The position numbers and the translations under genes are program-made. The notes under the pieces were generated by a model, which was not told the origin of the DNA, searched no databases, and saw only the letters and a program-made list of their open reading frames with translations. From Bacteroidales bacterium (GTDB lineage Bacteria; Bacteroidota; Bacteroidia; Bacteroidales; Salinivirgaceae): 64,000 bases of DNA. Each line of letters begins with the position of its first letter. Position 1 is the first letter of the stretch. Location: positions 35,022-99,021 of the forward strand of contig JAAYQU010000049.1 of NCBI GenBank assembly GCA_012519055.1. Reading direction: 5' to 3'. Below are positions 16,905-25,872 of the stretch, one piece after another.

Positions 16905-18041
16905 ATGAGATATTACATTATAGCCGGCGAGGCATCAGGCGATTTACACGCAGCCAATTTAATCCACTCTTTAAAAAAAGTTGATAAAGAGGCTCAAATA
17001 CGTGGAATGGGAGGCGATAAGATGGTAGCAGAAGGTGCCGATATCTGGAATAATTATAAGAACACAGCTTATATGGGTTATGTGAATGTAATAATGAACC
17101 TCAGAAGCATTCTTAACCTAATGGAACAGTGCAAACAAGATATTCAGCAGTGGAACCCCGATGTAGTTATTTTGGTCGATTATCCCGGATTTAATCTCAA
17201 AATTGCAGAGTTCGCTCATAACGCAGGAATTAAAGTTTACTACTATATTGCTCCCAAAATTTGGGCTTGGAAAGGGTATAGAATCAAGGAAATAAAGAAA
17301 TATGTACACAAACTTTACTCTATATTGCCTTTTGAAGTTGATTTTTATAAAAAACACAATTATCCTATAAACTATGTTGGAAATCCTGTGTTAGACAACA
17401 TCGCACGTACTTTAGACAGAAACCAACAACGCAACGATTTTATCACCAAACATAAGTTAAGCGGAAAACCAATAATTGCAGTATTGCCAGGAAGTCGCAA
17501 GCAAGAGATAAAATCTTTATTGCCAACCATGTGCGCCATAGCCGGGCAATATCCAAATTATGAGTTTGTTATTTCGGGCGCACCTGGGATTGAAACAGAA
17601 TATTATAACAAATTCACAAAACTACAGAAACATAAAGTTGTTTTTAATGATACTTATCAACTTGTATATCATTCTGAAGCAGCGTTAGTGGCAAGTGGAA
17701 CAGCAACATTAGAGACTGCTTTGATTGGAACACCGCAGGTCGTATGTTATAAAATTGGCGGAGGCATATTTACTTACGCTATCGGCAAAATAGTTTTTCG
17801 AAAAATCGGCTTTGTTTCGTTAGTCAATTTAATATTAGGAAAACTTTGCGTAACAGAACTTCTACAACATCAATTCAACAAACGAAGATTAAACAGTGAC
17901 TTACAAAAAATAGTTAAGGGAGGAGAAAATCGCCAAAACATGTTGGCGCAGTACAAACAGCTGAGAGAGATAATGGGAGAACCCGGTGCATCAGACCGGG
18001 CAGCCCAAAATATTGTCGGATCATTGACCCAAAAACAATAA
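16905..18041 (+). CDS. lpxB: Lipid-A-disaccharide synthase
   Basis: The 378-residue GT-B enzyme condenses UDP-2,3-diacylglucosamine with lipid X to make the disaccharide core of lipid A at the inner membrane. The start 'YYIIAGEASGDLHAANL' is the hallmark of LpxB; other family blocks are 'IRGMGGDKM', 'YYIAPKIWAWKGYRIKEIKKYV', 'YVGNPVLD' and 'LPGSRKQEI', and the donor-site segment 'ALVASGTATLETALIGTPQVVCYK' lies near 265-288. Length is normal. Two bases separate its stop from the following SpoIID-like gene, so the two are coupled. Confidence 0.95.
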   Translation: MRYYIIAGEASGDLHAANLIHSLKKVDKEAQIRGMGGDKMVAEGADIWNNYKNTAYMGYVNVIMNLRSILNLMEQCKQDIQQWNPDVVILVDYPGFNLKIAEFAHNAGIKVYYYIAPKIWAWKGYRIKEIKKYVHKLYSILPFEVDFYKKHNYPINYVGNPVLDNIARTLDRNQQRNDFITKHKLSGKPIIAVLPGSRKQEIKSLLPTMCAIAGQYPNYEFVISGAPGIETEYYNKFTKLQKHKVVFNDTYQLVYHSEAALVASGTATLETALIGTPQVVCYKIGGGIFTYAIGKIVFRKIGFVSLVNLILGKLCVTELLQHQFNKRRLNSDLQKIVKGGENRQNMLAQYKQLREIMGEPGASDRAAQNIVGSLTQKQ

Positions 18042-18043
18042 AA

Positions 18044-19303
18044 ATGCTTATTTTCACGCCCTTAATCTTATCACGACAAAGGAAAAACGTTTTGCCAATG
18101 ACCTTAAATTACTTATTAAAAAGCAGATATCTTTTTAATATTAACTATAGATTTTTAATATTTTTTACCATTGCCATCTCGCTGTTTTCAAGTGTTACAG
18201 GTCAAAATATTAGAGTTGGGTTATATCGTGATTTTGAAATTAGAACTGTAATTTTTAAAGTATTAGAAGGTTCTTATACTCTTACAACCCAAGACTCGCT
18301 TAAAGTAGAGATGGAAACGTCAGACATTCTATTCATAACGTCAGTCGGAGATCGTATAAGCCTGTGGAATACTGAGAAACATTTGGGAGTACATTCAAAA
18401 ATACAAATAACCTCAAAAAATCCACAGTACAAAATGATGCTTGACCCTGTTTATCCAACTCTTCCCGCACGAAAATATTATGGCGATTTTGCTATATGGA
18501 CAGACAGCACCTCACGCATGACGTTAGTTAATATTGTTTCTTTTCGAGAGTATTTGGCAGGAGTTGTAGAAGCTGAGTCGGGAGTTAGGTCAAAGCCTGA
18601 ATATTACAAGGCTCAGGCAATTATTTGTAGGACCTATGCGCTTAATCATATCGACAGACACCAAGCAGAAGGCTTTCATATGTGTGATGAGGTTCATTGC
18701 CAAGTTTACAAAGGATTTGGAACAGAACACGGTCCAATTTTGAAAGCAGTTGACGACACTAAAGGATTAGTAATTGTTGATAATCAAGGTATGTTAATAA
18801 CAGCTGCGTTTCACTCAAACAGTGGAGGGCAAACCGCCAACAGCGAAGATGTTTGGAGTACAACAGTGCCATATTTGAGAAGCAAGCCCGATATCTATTA
18901 CGACAAACAGAGAAATAGCAATTGGGAAAAATCGGTTCCCATCGACGAATGGGTCGGATTTCTTAAAACAATGAATATTCAAGCATCAGAAAATACTGAC
19001 TACAGATTTTCGCAACCAAAACGCCAACGATTTGCACTAATTGAAAATCAACCAGTTTTACTTAGCGATATAAGAAACGCTTTTAAACTTAAATCAACTT
19101 TTTTCTCTTTTGAAAACAACGGCAATAAAATAGTATTTAAGGGGAAAGGATACGGTCATGGTGTTGGACTTTCGCAAGAGAGTGCTATGGAAATGGCGCG
19201 CAAAGGGAAAACCTACAGCTCAATAATAGAATATTTTTATACCGATGTCAAGATAATAGATTTATACGAAACCACTTATTTGATGTCGCTACTACCAGAA
19301 TAG
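18044..19303 (+). CDS. SpoIID/LytB-domain protein
   Basis: The 419-residue protein has an N-terminal hydrophobic segment (about 37-53) ending in 'SVTGQ', so it is exported or membrane-anchored. A SpoIID/LytB domain follows: 'VNIVSFREYLAGVVEAESG' near 162-180, 'KAQAIICRTYAL' near 190, 'FHSNSGGQTANSEDVW' near 253-268 and 'GKGYGHGVGLSQESAMEMA' near 368-386. SpoIID in sporulators is a lytic transglycosylase acting on denuded peptidoglycan, so a role in wall remodelling is likely. The start at 18044 gives an unusually long N-region; the ATG at 18098 would leave a more ordinary signal sequence and is an alternative. Confidence 0.85.
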   Translation: MLIFTPLILSRQRKNVLPMTLNYLLKSRYLFNINYRFLIFFTIAISLFSSVTGQNIRVGLYRDFEIRTVIFKVLEGSYTLTTQDSLKVEMETSDILFITSVGDRISLWNTEKHLGVHSKIQITSKNPQYKMMLDPVYPTLPARKYYGDFAIWTDSTSRMTLVNIVSFREYLAGVVEAESGVRSKPEYYKAQAIICRTYALNHIDRHQAEGFHMCDEVHCQVYKGFGTEHGPILKAVDDTKGLVIVDNQGMLITAAFHSNSGGQTANSEDVWSTTVPYLRSKPDIYYDKQRNSNWEKSVPIDEWVGFLKTMNIQASENTDYRFSQPKRQRFALIENQPVLLSDIRNAFKLKSTFFSFENNGNKIVFKGKGYGHGVGLSQESAMEMARKGKTYSSIIEYFYTDVKIIDLYETTYLMSLLPE

Positions 19304-19332
19304 CCTATCTGAAAGTTTTATGGCAGTAAGCT

Positions 19333-19368
19333 AAAAAAAGGAGAAAACCTATATCAGATTGTCTCCTA
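19333..19368 (-). terminator. Terminator of the 19375 gene
   Basis: On the minus strand AGGAGA pairs with TCTCCT and the hairpin ends in T7, just beyond the stop of the minus-strand gene. Confidence 0.65.
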
Positions 19369-19374
19369 AACTTC

Positions 19375-20196
19375 TTACAGTTCCTTATTAAACTCTCTTT
19401 TAGAGAAAGATAGCCCATAAACAAATTCAAAGCCAATGTAGTTTATATTCTGTTCAACAGTACCATAACTATCATATCCAAGATTATAAAACTCATACCA
19501 TCCTTTACCTATTATAGTGGGAGAATAGTTTGCTACAATATTGAAATGTAGAGAGTTATGCTTTTTTGTACACTTTATTATTCCTAGTTTCAAAAAATAA
19601 CTAACTATATGCTTTTTTCCAGCGTCATCTATTTGAAAGTTAAATAGATCTACATTTGTGTTGTTATCATCAATGTAGTAGCTACTTCCTATTATAGTAG
19701 TAAAGTCTTTGCTCATAAGTGTCTGATACTTTGCTCCTATATCAATAGAGAAGATAGAGTTCTTAATTGGTAAAACCTTGTTAACTGATATTGGAAAAAC
19801 GTACATTACTGAAGGATAGTCGTAATCCCGTAAATCTAAGTATTCATATTTATTATTATTAGTGAGATAAATACTATTTTCGGGTGCTTTAAAGTTGTAA
19901 TTCAAATTGTAAGGAGCAACATTTAATCCAACACCAATATTAATGCCATACCCCTTATATATATGATTGTAATATGATATTAAAGCTTCGCCACTAATTG
20001 TTGGACTTGATTTTAAATGTTTTTTACCTTGGTGCTTTATCTTTAAGTTATCATACACAACCGGCGACAAAGAAAATCTAATTTGCTTATCGAAAATAAG
20101 ATTTTCGTTTTGTTCTGTCTCTTGCGCATAACCTGTGGTTAACCCTGCTGATAGCAGTAGCACAATTGTTTGTAATAATACGATTGATTTTTTCAT
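19375..20196 (-). CDS. Hypothetical exported, probably outer-membrane protein
   Basis: This 273-residue protein begins at the ATG at 20196 (an upstream TTG at 20202 is less likely). It has a signal peptide with 'SIVLLQTIVLLLSAGLTTGYAQ'. The mature part is strand-rich with many Tyr, Asn and Lys residues ('ISYYNHIYKGYGINIGVGLNVAPYNL', 'FSIDIGAKYQTL', 'LHFNIVANYSPTI') and ends shortly after 'IGFEFVYGLSFSKREF'. This resembles a small outer-membrane barrel of the kind abundant in Bacteroidota, but no family was recognised. It is a single gene with its own terminator. Confidence 0.6.
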   Translation of the reverse strand: MKKSIVLLQTIVLLLSAGLTTGYAQETEQNENLIFDKQIRFSLSPVVYDNLKIKHQGKKHLKSSPTISGEALISYYNHIYKGYGINIGVGLNVAPYNLNYNFKAPENSIYLTNNNKYEYLDLRDYDYPSVMYVFPISVNKVLPIKNSIFSIDIGAKYQTLMSKDFTTIIGSSYYIDDNNTNVDLFNFQIDDAGKKHIVSYFLKLGIIKCTKKHNSLHFNIVANYSPTIIGKGWYEFYNLGYDSYGTVEQNINYIGFEFVYGLSFSKREFNKEL

Positions 20197-20468
20197 GGTC
20201 AATAAGTTTGATTTTTATTTACCTTTTAACAGTATTAATTTTGTTAGTCGTTTTAGTTGTTTAAAAAGGGATTTGTAAGTACAAGTTCAAATAGTAAACG
20301 CTTTTTTCGAAAATAAAGTATAAACACATTATTTAAAATAGGTTATCATTATTGACAACTTTAATTAAGTAAGTTAAACAGAATTGTTTTACAGCAGTTA
20401 GCTTTACATAAAGAGTGGCGTCAGTAAAAGGAAGCTAACTCATAAAAAACAGATTGACAAAAAATAAT
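20197..20468. other. Intergenic between divergent genes
   Basis: About 270 AT-rich bases with no coding frame or RNA recognised; promoters for both flanking genes are expected here. Confidence 0.4.
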
Positions 20469-20476
20469 TATATTTG
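20469..20476 (+). promoter_or_regulatory. -7 box for the 20520 gene
   Basis: TATATTTG matches TAnnTTTG. It lies 43 bases upstream of the ATG at 20520; the nearest TTG (20454-20456) is only 12 bases away, so a -33 element is unclear. Confidence 0.45.
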
Positions 20477-20519
20477 CTGATTACAGAGAGCTTTTAATTA
20501 GTTCGCAAAACCACACATC

Positions 20520-20780
20520 ATGCTTAGAATCAAATTCGTACATACTCCAAAACCCAAACAGTTCAAATACAATCCACGGTATTACGATCCTGAAAAAGAG
20601 GAATTCGAAAAACGTAAAGCCGAATTAAGAAAGCAAAAGGGTTATGATACTGGCAGTAGCATTCGCGGGGCTTTCACAAATCGTTCATTAGCAAGACGTA
20701 AGGCTCAACGGTCATCCAATATACGGCTACTGATTATTCTTGCAGTTTTATTAATTATAGGCTGGTGGCTACTACAGTAA
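20520..20780 (+). CDS. Small conserved-type protein with C-terminal membrane helix
   Basis: This 86-residue protein is rich in Lys, Arg, Pro and Tyr at the N-terminus ('PKPKQFKYNPRYYDPEKEEFEKRKAEL'), has a basic middle and ends in one membrane helix ('LLIILAVLLIIGWWLLQ'). It looks like a tail-anchored small protein. Proteins with this 'KPKQFxYxPRYYDPEKE' opening seem to be common in Bacteroidota, but no function is known to me. Confidence 0.65.
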   Translation: MLRIKFVHTPKPKQFKYNPRYYDPEKEEFEKRKAELRKQKGYDTGSSIRGAFTNRSLARRKAQRSSNIRLLIILAVLLIIGWWLLQ

Positions 20781-20811
20781 AACCATTATCAGTCCCAATT
20801 TAATGAAAGCC

Positions 20812-20868
20812 AAAGTCATAATTCGTAATTCATGACTCGTAATTTGTAATTCGTAACTCGCAATTGAA
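20812..20868. repeat. Degenerate TAATTCG micro-repeats
   Basis: Imperfect tandem units of the type CGTAATTCGTAAT occur about six times. They form a low-complexity stretch between the small protein gene and the YebC gene. Confidence 0.5.
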
Positions 20869-20953
20869 AAAAAAGTACGTTACTTTGTCCACCCAACATT
20901 AAAATTGTAAATTTGTGACATCAAACAAAAAAATATAAGAAAACTCCATTATC

Positions 20954-21664
20954 ATGGGAAGAGCATTTGAATATAGACGCGCAGCCAAAGAGAAACGTTG
21001 GGACAAAATGTCGAAAATATTCCCTAAATTGGCGAAATCCATTACAATAGCAGCGAAAGAGGGCGGACCAGACCCCGACCTAAACGCAAAACTAAGAACG
21101 GCAATCTTGAACGCCAAAGCTCAAAATATGCCCAAAGATAATATCGATGCAGCTATAAAACGAGCCGCGGGCAAAGATTGCGAGGACTACAGCGAAGTTC
21201 TGTACGAAGGGAAAGGTCCTCATGGAGTTATGGTCGTGGTGGAATGTGCTACTGATAACCCAACGAGAACCGTTGCCAACGTAAAATCGTACTTCAATAA
21301 AGCCGGTGGTAGCTTAGTGCCAACAGGCTCATTCGAGTTTATGTTTACGCGTAAAGCAGTTTTTGAAATCACAAAGACAGATGACATTGATATTGAGGCG
21401 ATTGAGCTAGAGTTGATAGATGCAGGATTAAGTGAACTTGAAGAACACGAAGATACAATATATCTATATGCCGATTACGTAAATTTTGGAACAATGTCCA
21501 AAGCTCTGGAAGATCTGAATATAGAGCCTGAAAAATCGTCATTGCAACGAATACCAAACACAACGGTTGAGTTTACCGAAGAGCAGTTAGTCGATATAGA
21601 AAAAATGCTCGACAAAATTGAAGATGATGATGATATTCAAGCTGTTTATACAAATATTGAATAG
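20954..21664 (+). CDS. YebC/PmpR-family DNA-binding protein
   Basis: The 236-residue protein matches YebC across its length: '[21 protein letters not shown]' at the start (the usual form is 'AGHSKWxNIKHRK'), then '[27 protein letters not shown]', '[14 protein letters not shown]', '[21 protein letters not shown]' and the C-terminal acidic '[13 protein letters not shown]'. YebC proteins act in transcription regulation, and related proteins activate translation of stalling-prone sequences in some bacteria. Start at 20954. The transketolase half follows after 25 bases. Confidence 0.92.
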   Translation: MGRAFEYRRAAKEKRWDKMSKIFPKLAKSITIAAKEGGPDPDLNAKLRTAILNAKAQNMPKDNIDAAIKRAAGKDCEDYSEVLYEGKGPHGVMVVVECATDNPTRTVANVKSYFNKAGGSLVPTGSFEFMFTRKAVFEITKTDDIDIEAIELELIDAGLSELEEHEDTIYLYADYVNFGTMSKALEDLNIEPEKSSLQRIPNTTVEFTEEQLVDIEKMLDKIEDDDDIQAVYTNIE

Positions 21665-21689
21665 TTATTAATTTGTAAAACCATTAGTA

Positions 21690-22535
21690 ATGAGCAATAT
21701 AAAAAGATTAGAAGATATAGCAACTCAAGTACGTCGCGATATTATTAGAATGGTACATGGAGCAAAATCAGGGCACCCTGGAGGCTCTTTGGGTTGTGCC
21801 GATTTTGTGACAGCCCTCTATTTCGAAATTATGGATCACAATCCAAAAAAATTCGATATGAACGGAAAGAACCAAGACCTCTTCTTTCTCTCAATCGGAC
21901 ACACTTCACCCTTGTTTTACAGTGTGTTGGCACGTTCGGGCTATTTTGATGTAAAAGAACTGGCAACATTCCGTAAATTAAATACAAGGCTTCAGGGTCA
22001 CCCAACTACACATGACAACCTGCCGGGAGTGAGAATAGCGTCAGGATCATTAGGACAGGGGCTTTCTGTAGCATGTGGAGCAGCACTATCCAAAAAACTT
22101 AACGGGGATAAAAAGTTGGTTTACGCGCTACTCGGCGATGGCGAGATACAAGAGGGGCAGATTTGGGAAGCTGCTATGTTCGCTTCTGCAAGAAAAATTG
22201 ACAATCTAATCGCAACCGTTGATTATAACGGCAAGCAGATTGACGGACCAGTTAAAGATGTTCTCGATTTAGGAAATCTACGAGCCAAGTGGGAAGCATT
22301 CGGCTGGACAGTTGTAGAAATGAATGGCAACAATATGGCTGATGTTGTTAAAAACATTAATCACGCTAAAACGTTGACAGGCAAAGGGAAACCCGTCTGT
22401 ATTATTATGAAAACCGAAATGGGTTGCGGAGTAGATTTTATGATGGGAACTCACAAATGGCACGGAGTAGCGCCAAATGACGAACAAACCCAAAAAGCTC
22501 TTGCACAACTACCAGAAACGTTAGGCGATTATTAA
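21690..22535 (+). CDS. Transketolase, N-terminal subunit
   Basis: This 281-residue protein is the N-terminal (TPP pyrophosphate-binding) half of a split transketolase. 'GAKSGHPGGSLGCADFV' (about 24-40), 'GSLGQGLSVACGAALSKK' (about 117-134) and the thiamin-diphosphate motif 'LLGDGEIQEGQIWEAAMFA' (about 150-168) are present. Transketolase moves two-carbon units in the pentose phosphate pathway. Split enzymes need a C-terminal subunit of about 310 residues, normally the next gene; here the next gene is an unrelated glycosyl/glycerophosphotransferase-like protein, so the partner must be elsewhere or missing. Confidence 0.9.
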   Translation: MSNIKRLEDIATQVRRDIIRMVHGAKSGHPGGSLGCADFVTALYFEIMDHNPKKFDMNGKNQDLFFLSIGHTSPLFYSVLARSGYFDVKELATFRKLNTRLQGHPTTHDNLPGVRIASGSLGQGLSVACGAALSKKLNGDKKLVYALLGDGEIQEGQIWEAAMFASARKIDNLIATVDYNGKQIDGPVKDVLDLGNLRAKWEAFGWTVVEMNGNNMADVVKNINHAKTLTGKGKPVCIIMKTEMGCGVDFMMGTHKWHGVAPNDEQTQKALAQLPETLGDY

Positions 22536-22584
22536 TTTTTTAAAGGCGAGATAAGCAAACTATTCCGCACTTTTTTATAACTAA

Positions 22585-23931
22585 ATGAAGTTTTTACTAT
22601 TAATAGAGTCGATATTGCAAAAGCTACTACCCAAAAAGTGGAGACTTGCATTATCGAAACTAAGGATAAAAGTTTATTGGTTTATAAGTTGGTGTGGAAA
22701 ACCATATTTCTATTATCGGCAAGCCAAATACAAAAAGATTGTCGCAAAAACAGGTAAAAAAGAGAGACTTAAGGTTGCTTTTTTCGCTTTTCAAGACTCT
22801 ATTTGGAAGTATGATTCGCTCTACAGAAACTTAGAAAATCACCCAAAATTCGACCCAATAGTAGTGGTAATCCCTTACGTCACGTACGGAGATGAAGCTA
22901 TGCTGGCAGAGATGAATAAAACAGCTGAAGCTTTTGTAAATAAGGGATATAAAGTAGTTAAATCATATAACGAAGAGACAAAACAATTTATTTCGGTAAA
23001 AAAGGAGATAGACCCTAACATAATATTTTTCACCACCCCATTTCGTTTAACATCGCCTAAGTTTCAAATATCCAACTATTTAGACCGACTAACAGCATAC
23101 GTTCCGTATGGTATTATGGCTGTAAAAATGGAGGAGGATCAATATAACCAAATGTTTCACAATCTAGCGTGGCGTTGCTATTACGAAACGTCCATTCACA
23201 AAGATATGGCTAAAAACGTATCTCACATAAAGGCAAAAAATGTAGTTGTAACAGGGTATCCGTTGGCTGATAAATATTTAGATACATCTTACAAACCAAA
23301 AGAGGTTTGGAAAAATGCAGATCCTTCAGTAAAACGAATAATATGGGCGCCACATCACACATTGGAAGCAAACGCGACCCTTAGTAGTTATTCAAATTTT
23401 TTAACATATAGCGAGTACTTTTTTAAACTAATAGAAAAATTAAATCACAAAATTCAAATAGCATTTAAACCGCACCCAATACTAAAACTCAAGCTATATA
23501 ATCACACTGAATGGGGGAAAGAGCGAACCGACCAATACTATTTACGTTGGGCAACAATGCAGAATTGTCAACTGGAAGAAGGTGACTATGACGATCTGTT
23601 CTTAACATCAGATGCTTTGATACACGATAGTATCTCGTTTATATCGGAGTACTGTTTTACAGGAAAGCCGGCACTTTTTACTGTAAGCGATAAGAAAATA
23701 GCTGATAGGTTCAATGTTTTTGGAACTAAAGCATTCCAATTGTCGTATATGGCTTATAGTGAGTCAGATATATGTCAATTTATTGAAAATGTAGTTTTAA
23801 ATGGCAATGACAGTCGAAAAAATGAAAGACAAACATTTGTAAATGATATATTAAAACCACCGCATAATCAAACCGCTGTAAGTAATATTATTAACGATTT
23901 AGTCGAAAATATTTGGCAAAAAGAGCAGTAG
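22585..23931 (+). CDS. CDP-glycerol glycerophosphotransferase-like protein
   Basis: The 448-residue protein has a basic N-terminal region and a GT-B-like layout. The C-terminal half shows the pattern of the TagB/TagF glycerophosphotransferase family: 'IIWAPHHTLEA' near 253, 'QIAFKPHPILK' near 290 and 'YDDLFLTSDALIHDSISFISEYCF' with 'TGKPALF' near 333-364. Teichoic-acid enzymes use such His and Asp/Ser motifs to move glycerol- or ribitol-phosphate from CDP donors. In a Gram-negative this suggests a phosphodiester-linked surface glycan or modification. A phosphatase, nucleotidyltransferase and methyltransferase follow, which could supply the activated donor. The substrate is unknown. Confidence 0.65.
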   Translation: MKFLLLIESILQKLLPKKWRLALSKLRIKVYWFISWCGKPYFYYRQAKYKKIVAKTGKKERLKVAFFAFQDSIWKYDSLYRNLENHPKFDPIVVVIPYVTYGDEAMLAEMNKTAEAFVNKGYKVVKSYNEETKQFISVKKEIDPNIIFFTTPFRLTSPKFQISNYLDRLTAYVPYGIMAVKMEEDQYNQMFHNLAWRCYYETSIHKDMAKNVSHIKAKNVVVTGYPLADKYLDTSYKPKEVWKNADPSVKRIIWAPHHTLEANATLSSYSNFLTYSEYFFKLIEKLNHKIQIAFKPHPILKLKLYNHTEWGKERTDQYYLRWATMQNCQLEEGDYDDLFLTSDALIHDSISFISEYCFTGKPALFTVSDKKIADRFNVFGTKAFQLSYMAYSESDICQFIENVVLNGNDSRKNERQTFVNDILKPPHNQTAVSNIINDLVENIWQKEQ

Positions 23932-23946
23932 CGATGTCTGGGCTGT

Positions 23947-23969
23947 AGTATTTGTACAATCGGTGTTAA
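23947..23969. repeat. 23-base repeat, copy A
   Basis: AGTATTTGTACAATCGGTGT plus TAA recurs with two changes at 63233-63255. Both copies lie just downstream of a gene. Confidence 0.5.
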
Positions 23970-23988
23970 TTTGTTTCTAAAAAAAATG

Positions 23989-23996
23989 TAACTTTG
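23989..23996 (+). promoter_or_regulatory. -7 box for the HAD-nucleotidyltransferase-methyltransferase operon
   Basis: TAACTTTG matches TAnnTTTG; a TTTG at 23970-23973 lies 15 bases upstream, a little close. It implies that the three genes from 24029 can be transcribed separately from the gene at 22585. Confidence 0.5.
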
Positions 23997-24028
23997 CACA
24001 TTTTGTATTAACTGAAAACATAAACCCT

Positions 24029-24625
24029 ATGAAGTTCGTTTTCGATTTAGACGGTACTATAACATCACAGGAAACACTTCCGCTAATAGCCTCGCATTTT
24101 AAAATTGAAGCTGAGATTTCGGAGCTGACGCGTGAAACTATTCAAGGAAATATCCCATTTGTAGAAAGCTTTATTCGTAGAGTTCATATTCTGGGTGATT
24201 TACCTGTAGATCAAATAGATAGATTGTTAGGAGAAGTTGAACTATATCCAAATCTTCTTAAATTTATAAAAGAGAATATTAACAGTTGTGTTATTGCAAC
24301 CGGAAACCTTGACTGTTGGGTAAAAACATTAGTAGAAAAGGTTGGATGTGAGGCATTTACATCAACGGCAAAAGTAAAAAACAATAAAGTAGAAAAAATT
24401 GAAAAAATCTTAAAAAAGGAAGATGTTGTAAAACATTATCAAAAAATGGGAGAGACAGTTGTGTTTGTTGGCGACGGGAACAACGATGTTGAGGCAATGC
24501 GTATTGCCGATATTTCTATAGCAGTTGGCACAACGCATCATCCGGCTAACAGCATACTTCCATTTACTGATTATCTGATATTTAACGAAAAATCGCTATG
24601 TCTGCAGCTAAATCAATTATTATAA
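24029..24625 (+). CDS. HAD-family phosphatase (phosphoserine phosphatase-like)
   Basis: The 198-residue protein has HAD motif I 'FDLDGTITS' (residues about 4-12), motif II 'VIATGN' near 90, a Lys-rich region for motif III, and motif IV 'FVGDGNNDVEAMRIADISIAVG' near 147-168. The order and spacing resemble the HAD-IB phosphoserine phosphatase group. It hydrolyses a small phosphomonoester in the cytoplasm. Its last 28 bases overlap the start of the nucleotidyltransferase gene in another frame, so the two are translationally coupled and probably act in one pathway making an activated surface precursor. Confidence 0.8.
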   Translation: MKFVFDLDGTITSQETLPLIASHFKIEAEISELTRETIQGNIPFVESFIRRVHILGDLPVDQIDRLLGEVELYPNLLKFIKENINSCVIATGNLDCWVKTLVEKVGCEAFTSTAKVKNNKVEKIEKILKKEDVVKHYQKMGETVVFVGDGNNDVEAMRIADISIAVGTTHHPANSILPFTDYLIFNEKSLCLQLNQLL

Positions 24626-25230
24626 GTTGTGCCGGAGTAGGCTCACGCTTAGGACTTGGACAAACAAAAGCTTTGGTAAAAATCAATGACCGAACAATTA
24701 TTTCTTGGCAACTTGAACTATTTAAAGATATTGAGGATGTAAGAATTGTGATAGGTTATCAGGCAAAAGAGGTTGTAAAAGAGGTACTTAAGCATCGCAA
24801 AGATGTGATTTTTGTGTACAACCACGAGTATTACAGTACTAAAACCGGGGCAAGTTTTTATTTGGGTTGTCGTCACGGAAATGAGTATGCAATAGAGTGG
24901 GACGGTGACCTATTGGTTCATCCCGACGATGTTAAAAAGCTACTACAGGAGCCCGGCGAATTTATTGGTTACTCCGAAATTACGTCAGATGAAGCCGTTT
25001 ATGTTCAAACTGACAAACAGGGTAATGTTTTAGCATTCTCTTGGGAATCTGGACAATATGAGTGGACAGGACCAGCATGCATAAAACGCGACAAGGTAGT
25101 TTTTACAAAAGGTAATGTCTTTGAACAAATTGAACCTCATTTGCCAATTAAAGGCGTAAAAATAAGAGCATACGATATTGATACTTACGATGATTATAAA
25201 CGTGTATCCGAATTTGTAAAATCTTGGTAG
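24598..25230 (+). CDS. Sugar/alcohol-phosphate nucleotidyltransferase (LicC-like)
   Basis: The 210-residue protein starts with a MobA-like nucleotide-binding segment 'SIIISCAGVGSRLGLGQTKALVKI' (G-x-G-x-R-L-G followed by a Lys). It has the metal-site region 'AIEWDGDLLVHPDDVKKLL' near 97-115. This is the nucleotidyltransferase fold used for CTP- or UTP-dependent activation of phosphocholine, glycerol phosphate or sugar phosphates. Given the CDP-glycerol-transferase-like protein two genes upstream, CTP use is attractive but unproven. It overlaps the HAD gene by 28 bases and ends 3 bases before the methyltransferase. Confidence 0.7.
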   Translation: MSAAKSIIISCAGVGSRLGLGQTKALVKINDRTIISWQLELFKDIEDVRIVIGYQAKEVVKEVLKHRKDVIFVYNHEYYSTKTGASFYLGCRHGNEYAIEWDGDLLVHPDDVKKLLQEPGEFIGYSEITSDEAVYVQTDKQGNVLAFSWESGQYEWTGPACIKRDKVVFTKGNVFEQIEPHLPIKGVKIRAYDIDTYDDYKRVSEFVKSW

Positions 25231-25233
25231 AAT

Positions 25234-25872
25234 ATGGACAACACCCTTTCAAAAGCGTTTTTTGCAAATATGGCAAAAAATCAGCCTGACCAAAAAAGTG
25301 TTAAAATCAACTCATTCAATGATTACACACAATACGATGTTGATTTTATTCTTAAGTATGCCAGTCAGAATACATCAGTTTTAGATGTAGCGTCAGGAAC
25401 AGGACTGATTATAAATAAGTTATACGATAAGGTGAAAGACATTACAGCAGTTGAACTTTTCACTGATTTTTCTAAATTTATTGTCGAAGCACCGAATGTT
25501 ATAGTTGTCAATCAAGATGTTGCAAAATTTGACACAAAAAAAACATTCGATTTAGTAACAATGTTTGGCATAATGCAATATTTCAACGAAGAAGAGAGCC
25601 GTGAGATTTATAAAAAGTATTTTAATTTTGTAAAAAAAGGCGGAACCATTATAGTTAAAGGACAGCTTGGTGTTAAAGAAGATGTTACTGTATCGGGCTT
25701 TTCTGAGGAGCTTAAAACTAACTACTATTCACAATACAGATTCAAAGAAAAAGAGATTGAGATGATTGAAAGTGCAGGTTTTAATAACTCGCAACTTTTT
25801 GATATCTATCCAAAGGAGTGCAATAGGTGGGAGAATACTCATTTTTATGCAATTGTGGCAAATAAGCCTTAA
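25234..25872 (+). CDS. Class I SAM-dependent methyltransferase
   Basis: The 212-residue protein shows the SAM-binding motif I 'TSVLDVASGTGLI' near 47-59, an acidic strand-2 end ('ITAVELFTDF'), 'VNQDVAKFD' for motif II and 'FDLVTMFGIMQYF' for motif III, followed by 'VKKGGTIIVKG'. It is a small-molecule or sugar methyltransferase by fold; the acceptor is unknown. It is the last gene of the tightly packed operon from 24029, so it may methylate the activated precursor or the finished surface unit. Confidence 0.8.
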   Translation: MDNTLSKAFFANMAKNQPDQKSVKINSFNDYTQYDVDFILKYASQNTSVLDVASGTGLIINKLYDKVKDITAVELFTDFSKFIVEAPNVIVVNQDVAKFDTKKTFDLVTMFGIMQYFNEEESREIYKKYFNFVKKGGTIIVKGQLGVKEDVTVSGFSEELKTNYYSQYRFKEKEIEMIESAGFNNSQLFDIYPKECNRWENTHFYAIVANKP

